Below are positions 7,907 to 14,876 of a stretch of DNA of 64,000 nucleotides, piece after piece. How positions within the stretch are numbered: position 1 is the stretch's first letter; each line of letters begins with the position of its first letter. Where the stretch lies: the NCBI RefSeq assembly GCF_000768065.1, contig NZ_JRKM01000001.1:4322001-4386000 (forward strand), read 5' to 3'. This stretch comes from Aquabacterium sp. NJ1. Its GTDB lineage: Bacteria > Pseudomonadota > Gammaproteobacteria > Burkholderiales > Burkholderiaceae_C. The notes beneath the pieces were generated by a model that was not told the origin of the DNA, did not search any database, and worked only from the letters and a program-made list of their open reading frames with translations. A program made the position numbers and the translations under genes.

Positions 7907-8776
7907 TCAGGACGCGCACAAGAGCGTGGCCATCTCGGCCAGGCTCAGTTCGATGCGGGTCACGTTGTTTTCTTCCAGGAAGCGGGCTTCCATGCGCGTG
8001 GGCTCGCTGGGCAGCACGGCCCAGTGGCGCTCGCCCGATCGCTTCATGATCTGGCGGGCAAAGCTGCGTGTGAGCTGGTCGTTGAAGCGGCAGCCCATGA
8101 ACAGGAAGCCTTTGCCTTTGCGCAGCGCCTGCACTTCGGCGGGGATGGGCGTCTGGATGTCGATCTCGGTCAGCACCTCGACGTAGTCCGAATCCGACAC
8201 CAGGTAGTTGCTCGCCGGTGAGTGGCCACCAATGGGCCGGTACACCAGCGACTTCCAGCCGGGCGGGCAGCTCTCGGCCAGCTGGCCATCGGCATCGTAG
8301 AAGGCCGTCCAGGTGCCGAAGTGTTCGGATTGGGACAGGCCTTGCACCTGGCCCCAGTCCTTGGCCGGGCGTTGGGCCGCATAGGCCTTGACCAGGGTGT
8401 CGTCGTACCAGCTCTCGACCACCAGTGGCGGGGCGAGCCGGGCGATCCAGTCATGCAGGGGGCTGGCGCTCGGGACCTTGGCGAAGACCTCGTCCATCTG
8501 GTTCACCACGCTCTTGCGGTGCTTGAAGTTCTCGATGTACTGGGCTGCCTGCGTGAGCCGATTGCGGATCTTGTGCGGCACGGTGACCTTGGCGGTCAGC
8601 AGGGCCACCAGCGCTTCCGGCGTGGAGGGCACGGGGCAGTCGGGTATCAGGTCCAGCAGGCCGGGGCCGAGGTAGGGGACGACGCGGCCTTCCTTGAGGC
8701 CGCTGGCCAGCTCGGGCAGCCATTCGTTCGTGTTGGCTGCAGCAAGAGGCTGCAGCCGGGCTTCGATGACGGGCAT
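7907..8776 (-). CDS. SIR2-like domain protein with altered active site, nif operon
   Basis: The 289-residue protein has the outline of the SIR2_2 family: an N-terminal nucleotide loop (VVPYLGPGLLDL, about 32-43), a central region, and a late strand-turn FLFMGCRFNDQLTRSFARQ (about 224-242). That late element is close to the LFLGYSxxDxNLR element of SIR2 NADases. Two positions normally catalytic look changed. The usual TTNYD is ESWYD, with Trp123 for Asn. The usual LHG is IGG, with Gly183 for His. These alignments were done by eye. SIR2_2 proteins are best known as NAD-depleting defence effectors. Here the gene lies 19 bp behind the DegT-like gene and is embedded in the nif operon, so a structural or NAD-sensing role is more likely. 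Confidence 0.65.
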   Translation of the reverse strand: MPVIEARLQPLAAANTNEWLPELASGLKEGRVVPYLGPGLLDLIPDCPVPSTPEALVALLTAKVTVPHKIRNRLTQAAQYIENFKHRKSVVNQMDEVFAKVPSASPLHDWIARLAPPLVVESWYDDTLVKAYAAQRPAKDWGQVQGLSQSEHFGTWTAFYDADGQLAESCPPGWKSLVYRPIGGHSPASNYLVSDSDYVEVLTEIDIQTPIPAEVQALRKGKGFLFMGCRFNDQLTRSFARQIMKRSGERHWAVLPSEPTRMEARFLEENNVTRIELSLAEMATLLCAS

Positions 8777-8795
8777 GTTCAACTCCGTGTTCGTG

Positions 8796-9983
8796 TCAGT
8801 AGATGGCCGCACCCGCGCCCACATTGACGGACGCGTCCTTGAGCGTCTTGACGATGTACTTGACCTCGTCTTCGTCCAGGTGGGTGTGGAAGGGCAGGGT
8901 GAGCGAGCGGTCTGCGATGCGCTCTGTGTTGGGCAGCAGGCCCCGATGCCAGCCGCTTTGCTGGTAGTGGAACTGCTGGTGCAGCGGCACGCAGTAGATG
9001 GCGGACTCCACCGAGTTCGAGTCCATGTCCTCGATGATCTGGTTGCGTGCGCTGCCGGTGAAGCGTTTGCCCAGGTGGATCTTGTAGAGCATCCAGTGGA
9101 CCTCGTCGATGTGCTCGGCCAGGTAGGGCGGCTTGATGCCCTCGAAGCTCTGCATCTGCGTGTGGTACCAGGCTTCCACCTGCTTGCGCTTCATCAGGAT
9201 CTCGTCGATGCGCTTGAGCTGGGCCAGGCCTACAGCCGCATCCAGATCGCTCATGCTGGCCTGCCAGGGCACGCGGCTGCCCACGGACACCGAGTTGCGG
9301 TCGCTGATGCGGCGCTCGCGCAGGTAGCCCAGCTCGCTGGCGAGCTTGGGGTCATCGGTGAGCACCATGCCGCCCTGGCCGCAGCACAGTGCCGAGGGTT
9401 GCGAGAAGTCGAAGATGGCCACATCGCCGAAGCTGCCAGTGAGCCGACCCTGGTAGCGCGAGCCGATGGCCTCGGTGCTGTCTTCGATCAGCTTGAGGCC
9501 GTGTGCATGGGCCAGGGCGCGCAAGCCTTGCCAGTCAGCCGGGTGGCCGTTGACGTTGCTGGCCAGGATGGCCTTGGTGCGCAGCGTGATCTTGTCGGCG
9601 GCCTTGGCCGGGTCGATGCAGCCCGACCAGTAGTCGATGTCGGCCAGGATGGGCGTGGCGCCCACGATGGTGATGGCGTGGGCAATCTGGTGCCAGGCAT
9701 ACGCCGAGGTGATGACCTCGTCACCCGGGCCGATGCCCATCACCTTCAAGGCCAGGCAAGCGCCCAAGGTGCCACTGGCCACGGCTGCGGCGTGCTGGCG
9801 CCCGATGTAGGCGGCCATGGCCTGTTCGAAGTCCGCCACCAGCGGCCCGGCAGACAGCTGGTTGCTGCGCAAGGTCATCACCACGGCCTCCAGTTCGTCG
9901 GTGGTGATGTCGGGGTCCGACAGGTAGATCCAGTCGCCCGTTTCTTCTTCGGTGCCGGGGGCAAGTTCTGCTTGGGTGTCCAT
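8796..9983 (-). CDS. DegT/DnrJ/EryC1/StrS-fold protein lacking the PLP lysine, nif operon
   Basis: This 395-residue protein has a complete DegT-family fold. The PMP/PLP phosphate loop is near SGTLGACLALK (70-80), the ring-stacking region is SAYAWHQ, and the pyridine-nitrogen Asp168 is in LIEDSTEAIG. The active-site stretch reads FDFSQPSALCCGQGG (191-205). Compared with the usual F-x5-K-x4-GEGG pattern, Ser197 stands where the Schiff-base lysine belongs, and Gln replaces Glu in GEGG. Sugar aminotransferase activity is therefore unlikely. Known Lys-less relatives such as ColD (His there) are PMP-dependent dehydratases. It lies 24 bp behind DUF6129 and 19 bp ahead of the SIR2-like gene. Confidence 0.75.
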   Translation of the reverse strand: MDTQAELAPGTEEETGDWIYLSDPDITTDELEAVVMTLRSNQLSAGPLVADFEQAMAAYIGRQHAAAVASGTLGACLALKVMGIGPGDEVITSAYAWHQIAHAITIVGATPILADIDYWSGCIDPAKAADKITLRTKAILASNVNGHPADWQGLRALAHAHGLKLIEDSTEAIGSRYQGRLTGSFGDVAIFDFSQPSALCCGQGGMVLTDDPKLASELGYLRERRISDRNSVSVGSRVPWQASMSDLDAAVGLAQLKRIDEILMKRKQVEAWYHTQMQSFEGIKPPYLAEHIDEVHWMLYKIHLGKRFTGSARNQIIEDMDSNSVESAIYCVPLHQQFHYQQSGWHRGLLPNTERIADRSLTLPFHTHLDEDEVKYIVKTLKDASVNVGAGAAIY

Positions 9984-10007
9984 GGCGCGGGCCTTTCAGA
10001 TCGGGGC

Positions 10008-10271
10008 TCAGTTCTGGGTCAGCACGAAGGCCGAGGCCTGTTGTGGCTCGGCGGTGACCGTCCAGCAATGGCCGTCGGTCGACATGAGGTAGATGGCGCG
10101 CTCGGGCGTCACCTGCATGGCAGGCTGCTCGCCGCGCATGTCGAAGGCATCGAGCACCAGGGCGCGCAGGGGCGCAAAGCGCTCGCGGATGGTGGATGCC
10201 GCTGCACGCACCGTGGCCGACTGGCCCAGGATGGCGGCGGCCTCGCTCAGTTGCTCGGGCGAGATGGCCAT
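10008..10271 (-). CDS. DUF6129-type small nif-cluster protein
   Basis: The 87-residue protein starts MAISPEQLSEAAAILGQS and has a short helical N-terminal half followed by beta strands containing AIYLMSTDGHCW. It matches the small uncharacterised proteins commonly found between nifT and downstream accessory genes in proteobacterial nif clusters (DUF6129, recalled from pattern). No catalytic motif or metal-binding cysteine set is visible; the single Cys in DGHCW is not part of a motif. Its stop is 24 bp before the DegT-like gene and its start is just downstream of the nifT stop, so it belongs to the operon. Confidence 0.65.
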   Translation of the reverse strand: MAISPEQLSEAAAILGQSATVRAAASTIRERFAPLRALVLDAFDMRGEQPAMQVTPERAIYLMSTDGHCWTVTAEPQQASAFVLTQN

Positions 10272-10272
10272 G

Positions 10273-10494
10273 TCAGACCTCCTCGCCGGTCGTGGTGCGC
10301 CGGGCTTCGACCGTGATGGGCAGGCGGGTGTCGTCAGGCATCTCGGGCAGGGCGAGTTGCCAGCCATTCGCCATGGTCACCAGGCCGCCCCACATCGTGG
10401 GCCGTTCCATCGACACGATGGGCTCCTCCAGGTCCTTCTTGGGGATGTAGACGGACAGGATGCCGTCGGCACCCTTGCGAATCATGACTTTCAT
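10273..10494 (-). CDS. nifT: Nitrogen fixation protein NifT/FixU
   Basis: The 73-residue protein opens MKVMIRKGADGILSVYIPKK and continues with KDLEEPIV and a central WGGLVTMANGWQLALPEM, the full-length signature of the NifT/FixU family. Family members are small beta-rich proteins encoded in nif operons; deletion usually has little effect on growth and the molecular role is open. The ATG overlaps the nifS stop (ATGA), and the gene ends 1 bp before the DUF6129 start. This places it firmly within the minus-strand operon led by nifB. Confidence 0.9.
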   Translation of the reverse strand: MKVMIRKGADGILSVYIPKKDLEEPIVSMERPTMWGGLVTMANGWQLALPEMPDDTRLPITVEARRTTTGEEV

Positions 10495-11702
10495 GCGAAT
10501 ACTCCGGTTGGAATGGGGGAAGGGCTGGTCGGTGCCGTGTGCGCCGACGCCTGCTCGGCCATGAGGGGTGCCAACTCCAGGGGCAGGCGTTCGATCACGG
10601 TCTGGATCTGTTGCGCCGTGGTCTGGCTGGACAGGCTCAGCCGCACGGCACACAAGGCTTCTTCACGCGTGAGGCCCATGGCCAGCAACACGGGCGAGGG
10701 CTCGTTGCCGCTGGCCGAGCAGGCAGCGCCCGACGAGGCCATGACACCCATGCGGTCCAGCTTGTTGAGCACCACATCCGCATGCACCAGGCCGAAGCGC
10801 AAGTAGCTGGTGTTGGGCAGGCGGGCGGCCTGCGCGCCGAAGATGACGGTGCCGGGCAGGGCAGCCAGCAAGCCTTGCTCGAGCGTCAGTCGCAAGCGGG
10901 CCTGGGTGGCCGTGTGGTTCACCCAGGCTTCGGGTGCCAGGGTGAGGCGCTCTGCCGCCGCGCCCAGGCCCAGGATGCCGGGCAGGTTTTCAGTGCCGCC
11001 ACGCCGCGCGCGTTCTTGCGTGCCCATGAAGAGCGCCGGCCAGTTCAGACCCTGGCGCACCAGCAGGGCACCCACCCCTTTGGGGCCGTGGAACTTGTGC
11101 GCCGACAGCGAGACCAGGTCGGCACCTGATCTGGCGAAGTCAAAAGGCAGCTTGCCGATCAGTTGGGTGGCGTCCACGTGCAGCAGGGCGCCTTGCTCGT
11201 GCGCGAGCCGAGCCAGTTCACCAATGGGCATCAGCACGCCGGTTTCGTTGTTGGCGGCCATCACGGAGACCAGCGACACCTGTGGCGTGATGAGCTCGCG
11301 GGCCTGGGCCAAGTCCAAGGTGCCATCCGGCATGAGCCCGATCCAGTCGACCTCGACCTGCTGGCGCTGTGCCAGATGGCGCGCCAGTTTCTGCACACCG
11401 GCATGCTCCCCCGCGCTCAGGACCAGGCGCTGGCGGCCATTGAAGCCCACGGCACCCCGCAGGGCGATGTGATTGGCCTCGGTTGCGCCGCTGGTGAACA
11501 CCACTTCGGCCGGCTTGCAGTTGAGGAAGCGGGCGACCTGGGCGCGCGCCATGGCCAGGGCCTGCCGGGCCTCCTGCCCCATGGCATGCGAAGACGAGGC
11601 ATTGCCCCAGGTCTGGCTGAGCGCCAGCGCCATGGCGCCGACCACGCCGGTAGATGGCGCCGTGGTGGCGTTGTTGTCGAGGTAGATCCAGTCTGGGTTC
11701 AT
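10491..11702 (-). CDS. nifS: Cysteine desulfurase NifS
   Basis: The 403-residue PLP enzyme takes sulfur from L-cysteine for nitrogenase Fe-S cluster assembly. It starts MNPDWIYLDNNATT, a NifS/IscS hallmark. His100 of SAGEHAGV is in the PLP-stacking position, Lys203 in SLSAHKFHGPKG is the PLP lysine, and Cys328 in SSGAACSASG is the persulfide cysteine on the mobile loop. The last 25 or so residues are a Thr/Pro/Ser-rich tail. No nifU is present next to it; an IscA-type scaffold is encoded at 14213-14623 in the same operon. The start is 17 bp behind the DUF3024 stop, and the stop overlaps nifT. Confidence 0.93.
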   Translation of the reverse strand: MNPDWIYLDNNATTAPSTGVVGAMALALSQTWGNASSSHAMGQEARQALAMARAQVARFLNCKPAEVVFTSGATEANHIALRGAVGFNGRQRLVLSAGEHAGVQKLARHLAQRQQVEVDWIGLMPDGTLDLAQARELITPQVSLVSVMAANNETGVLMPIGELARLAHEQGALLHVDATQLIGKLPFDFARSGADLVSLSAHKFHGPKGVGALLVRQGLNWPALFMGTQERARRGGTENLPGILGLGAAAERLTLAPEAWVNHTATQARLRLTLEQGLLAALPGTVIFGAQAARLPNTSYLRFGLVHADVVLNKLDRMGVMASSGAACSASGNEPSPVLLAMGLTREEALCAVRLSLSSQTTAQQIQTVIERLPLELAPLMAEQASAHTAPTSPSPIPTGVFA

Positions 11703-11719
11703 GATGGACTCGGTGCGGT

Positions 11720-12070
11720 TCAGGGCCAGAACACCCGCATGGGGTCCACGCAGATTTCGTCGAGCAAAGGCTGCAGATGACGGGATTCGTCGTGCAGCAC
11801 CCAGCGGTCGTGCACGTGGTCCTTGAAGTACAGGGCCCAGGCGTCTTCGACCGGCTCCACCCAGGCGATGTCGATCACCCCGCCGTTGGGGTCGATATTG
11901 CGTGAGCAGCAGGGACTGGTGATGAGCCAGCCGCCGCGCTCCGCGCGCTCGATCTGCGGCTGCACATAGCGGTAACGCACACGGTGGCGCAAGGCCCGCT
12001 CGATGCGGACCCGGTCCATGTCGTGGACGCGGGCCGCTTGTCTGGCCTGGGCGATGGGCATGGTGTTCAC
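11720..12070 (-). CDS. DUF3024-type nif-associated protein
   Basis: The 116-residue protein contains IERALRHRVRYRYVQPQI, a central ITSPCCSRNIDPNGGVIDIA and a C-terminal ICVDPMRVFWP. I recall this pattern from uncharacterised DUF3024-labelled proteins near nifS and nifZ in other diazotrophs. The adjacent cysteines in SPCCSR are the only metal- or redox-like feature. A GGAGGG site lies about 8 bases before the GTG at 12070; an ATG at 12061 is an alternative start. It is sandwiched between the second nifZ and nifS, 28 bp after the former, and no function is known. Confidence 0.7.
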   Translation of the reverse strand: MNTMPIAQARQAARVHDMDRVRIERALRHRVRYRYVQPQIERAERGGWLITSPCCSRNIDPNGGVIDIAWVEPVEDAWALYFKDHVHDRWVLHDESRHLQPLLDEICVDPMRVFWP

Positions 12071-12098
12071 GGCTGGGCCCTCCGGGTACGCACGCGAA

Positions 12099-12434
12099 TC
12101 AGGCGCCCGCCGTGCTCGAGCCGGCATCGTTGAGCAGGCTCATCTGCCCGGCTGATTGCGACCGGGATTCGGCCAGCATCTGGTCCAGCTCCATGCACAG
12201 CAGGATCTCTTCTTCCAGGCAGCCAATGACCAGGCCGCCATCGAACTCGACCATGTAGACGGGCTGGTTGAGTTCCTCATGGCGGCCGACCTGCACGATC
12301 TCGCCTTCGCTGCCAGTCTCCACCAGCACTTCGCGGTCGGCGCGGTCGGGGTAACTGCCGTCGTTGATCAGGTCGACCAGTGCGACCACTTGCTGGCCCC
12401 ACTGGTATTGGGGCTCACGGGGTTCGATCATCAT
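12099..12434 (-). CDS. nifZ: NifZ-family protein, second copy
   Basis: The 111-residue protein carries the NifZ core: WGQQVVALVDLINDGSYPD, then a beta segment with GEIVQVGRHEEL, and VYMVEFDGGLVIGCLEEE. NifZ acts in maturation of the P-cluster and the MoFe protein. The sequence differs strongly from the NifZ encoded 13 bp upstream, so these are old paralogues rather than a recent duplication. The C-terminal 25 residues are Ser/Gly/Ala-rich and look disordered. Paired nifZ-like genes occur in other nif clusters. Confidence 0.8.
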   Translation of the reverse strand: MMIEPREPQYQWGQQVVALVDLINDGSYPDRADREVLVETGSEGEIVQVGRHEELNQPVYMVEFDGGLVIGCLEEEILLCMELDQMLAESRSQSAGQMSLLNDAGSSTAGA

Positions 12435-12447
12435 GGGTTGGTCCTCA

Positions 12448-12780
12448 TCAAAGTTCTTTGAGCGCGCTGGCGCGGTCGCCCAGTTGGGCCAGGATGTCGT
12501 CGGGCAGGTTGTCCAGGGTCATCAGCTCCTTGGCCCGCATGCCGACGCGGTAGCCGTAGTCGGTGAACTCGACCGCGTAGATGTAGAACTGCTGCAGGAA
12601 GGTGCCGATGGACACCACGTAGCCGATGTCGCCCTTCTTGACCAGCACATCGCCGATGTCCTTGCCATTGAAGGTGCCGTCGTTGCGGATGGTGGTGCGG
12701 CTGACCACGCGCTCACCGAACACGAAGCGCGGCGGGTCGGCGACCTCGATGGTGTCCTCGTCACGATTGATGTCAGCCAT
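12448..12780 (-). CDS. nifZ: Nitrogen fixation protein NifZ
   Basis: This 110-residue NifZ has FGERVVSRTTIRNDGTFNG, followed by GDIGYVVSIGTFLQQFYIYAVEF, the SH3-like core of the family, and a helical tail. It would help mature the nitrogenase MoFe protein P-clusters. The start overlaps the end of the LRV/FeS gene by 8 bp, and the next nifZ-like gene follows after 13 bp. It is closer than its downstream partner to canonical NifZ sequences. Confidence 0.88.
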   Translation of the reverse strand: MADINRDEDTIEVADPPRFVFGERVVSRTTIRNDGTFNGKDIGDVLVKKGDIGYVVSIGTFLQQFYIYAVEFTDYGYRVGMRAKELMTLDNLPDDILAQLGDRASALKEL

Positions 12781-13552
12781 GGGAAGCCCCTGTGTCGTTC
12801 AGGCGTTGTTGCACGGCGGCGCGTACTTCGCTGTCTTCGTCTTGCTGCATGCGCTGCAGCAGGTCGGGCAAGGCGCGTTGCGCGACTTCCCAACGCACGA
12901 TGAGGTCCGGGTCAAAGGCGAGGCGCTCCAGCAGGCCGGTTGGCAGGCGTTGGGCCACGATGCGACGCACTTCTGGTGCCGGGTCATCGATCAGGCGCAT
13001 CAAGGCGGGCATCTCGATGCGTTGCGCCACCTCTTGCCTGACCACGGATTCAGGGTCGCTGACCAGCACGGCCAGCAGCGTGACTGGCAGGCGACGGGCA
13101 ACCCATTGGCGCACACCGTAGTCCTCGTCGTGGACCATGGCAGGCAGTTGGGCCGTGTCCAGCCTTTGCGCGACACGGATGCGCACTTCCCGGTGCGGGT
13201 CCTGGATCAGCCTTTGCAAGGCACGCTGGGGCAGGCGCAAGGCCAGTTGCAGACGCACGGTTTCATCCGGGTCGTCCAGCATGGCGGGCAGGTGGAACAC
13301 GTCGGCATACCGCGCTGCAATGGCGCGTACCTCAAAGTACGGGTGGTGTAGCTGCTCCTTGGCCAGTTCAGGATGCCAGCGGAAGAAGCGGTCGATGCGT
13401 CTCGCATAGCCGTCCTGCATGCAGGCATGGCCGATCTCGCAAGCGCCTGTGGCCTTGAGGGGCTGGTAAGGGCAGGTGGTGCAGTCAATGGGCTGGCCGA
13501 GCCAGTTCATGGCGACGATGTCACCGGCTGGGGCGCGTGCGGCGGCCATCAT
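12773..13552 (-). CDS. LRV (leucine-rich repeat variant) protein with 4Fe-4S N-terminus
   Basis: The 259-residue protein has an N-terminal cysteine cluster at Cys24, Cys27, Cys38 and Cys44 (C-x2-C-x10-C-x5-C), the proposed 4Fe-4S site of LRV proteins first described beside nif genes in Azotobacter. About eight helical repeats of roughly 24 residues follow, each with a pattern like DPExxVRxxVAxRL, for example DPESVVRQEVAQRI and DPAPEVRRIVAQRL. The all-helical right-handed solenoid may serve as a docking platform. The start overlaps the TPR gene by 4 bp and the end overlaps nifZ by 8 bp. Function is unknown, but the association with nif is conserved. Confidence 0.85.
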   Translation of the reverse strand: MMAAARAPAGDIVAMNWLGQPIDCTTCPYQPLKATGACEIGHACMQDGYARRIDRFFRWHPELAKEQLHHPYFEVRAIAARYADVFHLPAMLDDPDETVRLQLALRLPQRALQRLIQDPHREVRIRVAQRLDTAQLPAMVHDEDYGVRQWVARRLPVTLLAVLVSDPESVVRQEVAQRIEMPALMRLIDDPAPEVRRIVAQRLPTGLLERLAFDPDLIVRWEVAQRALPDLLQRMQQDEDSEVRAAVQQRLNDTGASHG

Positions 13553-14193
13553 GGGTTCCCCCAGCCGCGATGAGGCAGGCGGCCTTGCGCGCGGGCGCGG
13601 CCGTCATAGTCGTCTTCGCTGTCGTTGCCTTCATGTCCGTTGGCGGACTGGGCTTGTTCCGCGCGGGCCAGCACCACCGCCAGCACGGCACCACCGACGC
13701 GGTCTTGCGGGTCGAGCCTGCGCAGCTCCTGCAGCGCAGCGCGGCCCACTTCGATGTCGCCCAGGCGCAGGTTCAGGTAGGCGAAGCCCTTGAGCGTGAA
13801 CAGGTAGAAGCGCACGGCCGCGTCAAAGCGGGCCTGTTCGTCCGAGATGGGCGGCAGGTCGGCGGCGACCGGGTCGGGATGGCCTGCGGGCAGCAAGGCG
13901 GCGCGGGCAATGCCCAATGATTCGCGCGCCACCTCGCGGGCCTCGCGCAGGCGGTGCCCATAGAAGTGGAAGCGGTACAGCGCGATCAGCGTGGCCGGGT
14001 GCGTGGGCGCCAAGGCCCGGGCCCGAAGCAGCAGGGGTTCAGCCTGGGCCCGGTCCTGCCGGACCAGGCCTGCCGCCGCGATCAGGGCTTCGACTTCGGG
14101 TGGCAGGCCTCGGCCCAGCACCGCACTGTCAAAGCCCTGGTCGTCCATGAGCGTGACGCCAGGGCCAGTGTCGGGGGCGGCTGTCGCGTTCAT
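13549..14193 (-). CDS. TPR-like helical protein of the nif operon
   Basis: The 214-residue protein is largely alpha-helical. Segments resemble tetratricopeptide repeats, such as AEPLLLRARALAPTHPATLIALYRF-type helices and AYLNLRLGDIEVGRAALQELRRLD-type helices. The last 35 residues are acidic then basic and likely disordered. Such proteins sit next to the LRV protein in other nif clusters. A scaffolding role is plausible for the fold but not shown. It starts 19 bp after the IscA-type gene and its stop overlaps the LRV start. Confidence 0.7.
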   Translation of the reverse strand: MNATAAPDTGPGVTLMDDQGFDSAVLGRGLPPEVEALIAAAGLVRQDRAQAEPLLLRARALAPTHPATLIALYRFHFYGHRLREAREVARESLGIARAALLPAGHPDPVAADLPPISDEQARFDAAVRFYLFTLKGFAYLNLRLGDIEVGRAALQELRRLDPQDRVGGAVLAVVLARAEQAQSANGHEGNDSEDDYDGRARAQGRLPHRGWGNP

Positions 14194-14212
14194 GTGGGCC
14201 TGCTTGTGGGGG

Positions 14213-14623
14213 TCAGGCCAGAGGCCGTGTGGTCGGGCTCAGCTTGATCGAGCCAATGTCGATCTTGGACACCGAAGGTGGTGCCGCACTGGCCGCATCC
14301 CCGCTGCTGCTGCATGCACAAGGCGCCGCACCGGGGTTGACGAAGGTCAGGCCGGATTTGGTCGGGGTGTCGGCGAAGTCCACGATCACACCTTCCAGCA
14401 GCAGGCGGCTCTCGGCGGGCAGGAAGACCTTGACGCCGTTGACGTCGGCCACTTCATCGCCCGGTGCGGGTTCGGCCTCCACCGTGAACTCCGAGTTGTA
14501 GCCTGAGCAGCCACCCGGTGTCACGGTGAGTCGAAAGCCCGCGGAAGCCGGCAGGCCAGAGAACTTCACCATGCGCCGAATGAACTTCTCGGCTGCAGGG
14601 GACACGGTCCAGTTGGGAAGCAT
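14213..14623 (-). CDS. IscA/HesB-family Fe-S protein, nif type
   Basis: This 136-residue A-type carrier has the three expected cysteines: Cys39 in GGCSGY and Cys102/Cys104 in PCACSS near the end of the HesB domain. It carries an extra Ser/Ala-rich tail of about 30 residues beyond the usual 107-residue length, ending near SIKLSPTTRPLA. A-type proteins accept and deliver Fe-S clusters. In a nif operon the likely clients are NifB, nitrogenase or ferredoxins. It lies 14 bp after the fdxN-type ferredoxin gene. With nifS in the operon and no nifU in sight, it may be a main scaffold or carrier here. Confidence 0.9.
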   Translation of the reverse strand: MLPNWTVSPAAEKFIRRMVKFSGLPASAGFRLTVTPGGCSGYNSEFTVEAEPAPGDEVADVNGVKVFLPAESRLLLEGVIVDFADTPTKSGLTFVNPGAAPCACSSSGDAASAAPPSVSKIDIGSIKLSPTTRPLA

Positions 14624-14637
14624 GATCGTGTCCTTCC

Positions 14638-14832
14638 TCAGGCCTTGACGATGCAGCCGTCAACCGGGCACACGGCCAGGCATTGGGGCGAATCGAACTG
14701 GCCTTCGCATTCCGTGCACTTGGCCGGGTCGATGATGAAGGTGCCGCCCTTTTCGCGGATGGCAACGTTGGGGCATTCCGGTTCGCAAGCGGAGCAGCCG
14801 GTGCAGGTGGAGGCAATGATCTTCAGAGGCAT
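14638..14832 (-). CDS. fdxN: 2[4Fe-4S] ferredoxin, FdxN type, beside nifB
   Basis: The 64-residue ferredoxin has cluster-binding cysteines Cys10, 13, 16 and 20 (C-x2-C-x2-C-x3-C) and Cys39, 42, 51 and 55 (C-x2-C-x8-C-x3-C). The x8 insertion in the second set is typical of nif-linked ferredoxins (FdxN/FrxN). An extra Cys60 lies in VDGCIVKA. In other diazotrophs the nifB-adjacent ferredoxin supports NifB-cofactor synthesis by donating electrons. It follows nifB by 44 bp. Confidence 0.92.
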   Translation of the reverse strand: MPLKIIASTCTGCSACEPECPNVAIREKGGTFIIDPAKCTECEGQFDSPQCLAVCPVDGCIVKA

Positions 14833-14876
14833 GGTGGTTCTCCTTCAGTGGCAGTGGTGAAAGGTCGGTCCCGTGT

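Noticed and set aside
7907..8776. SIR2-like gene near a HepT-like gene read as an antiphage defence or toxin-antitoxin system
   Set aside because: Both genes lie inside a continuous nif operon, the SIR2 catalytic residues appear to be replaced, and no MNT antitoxin or other defence gene is nearby.
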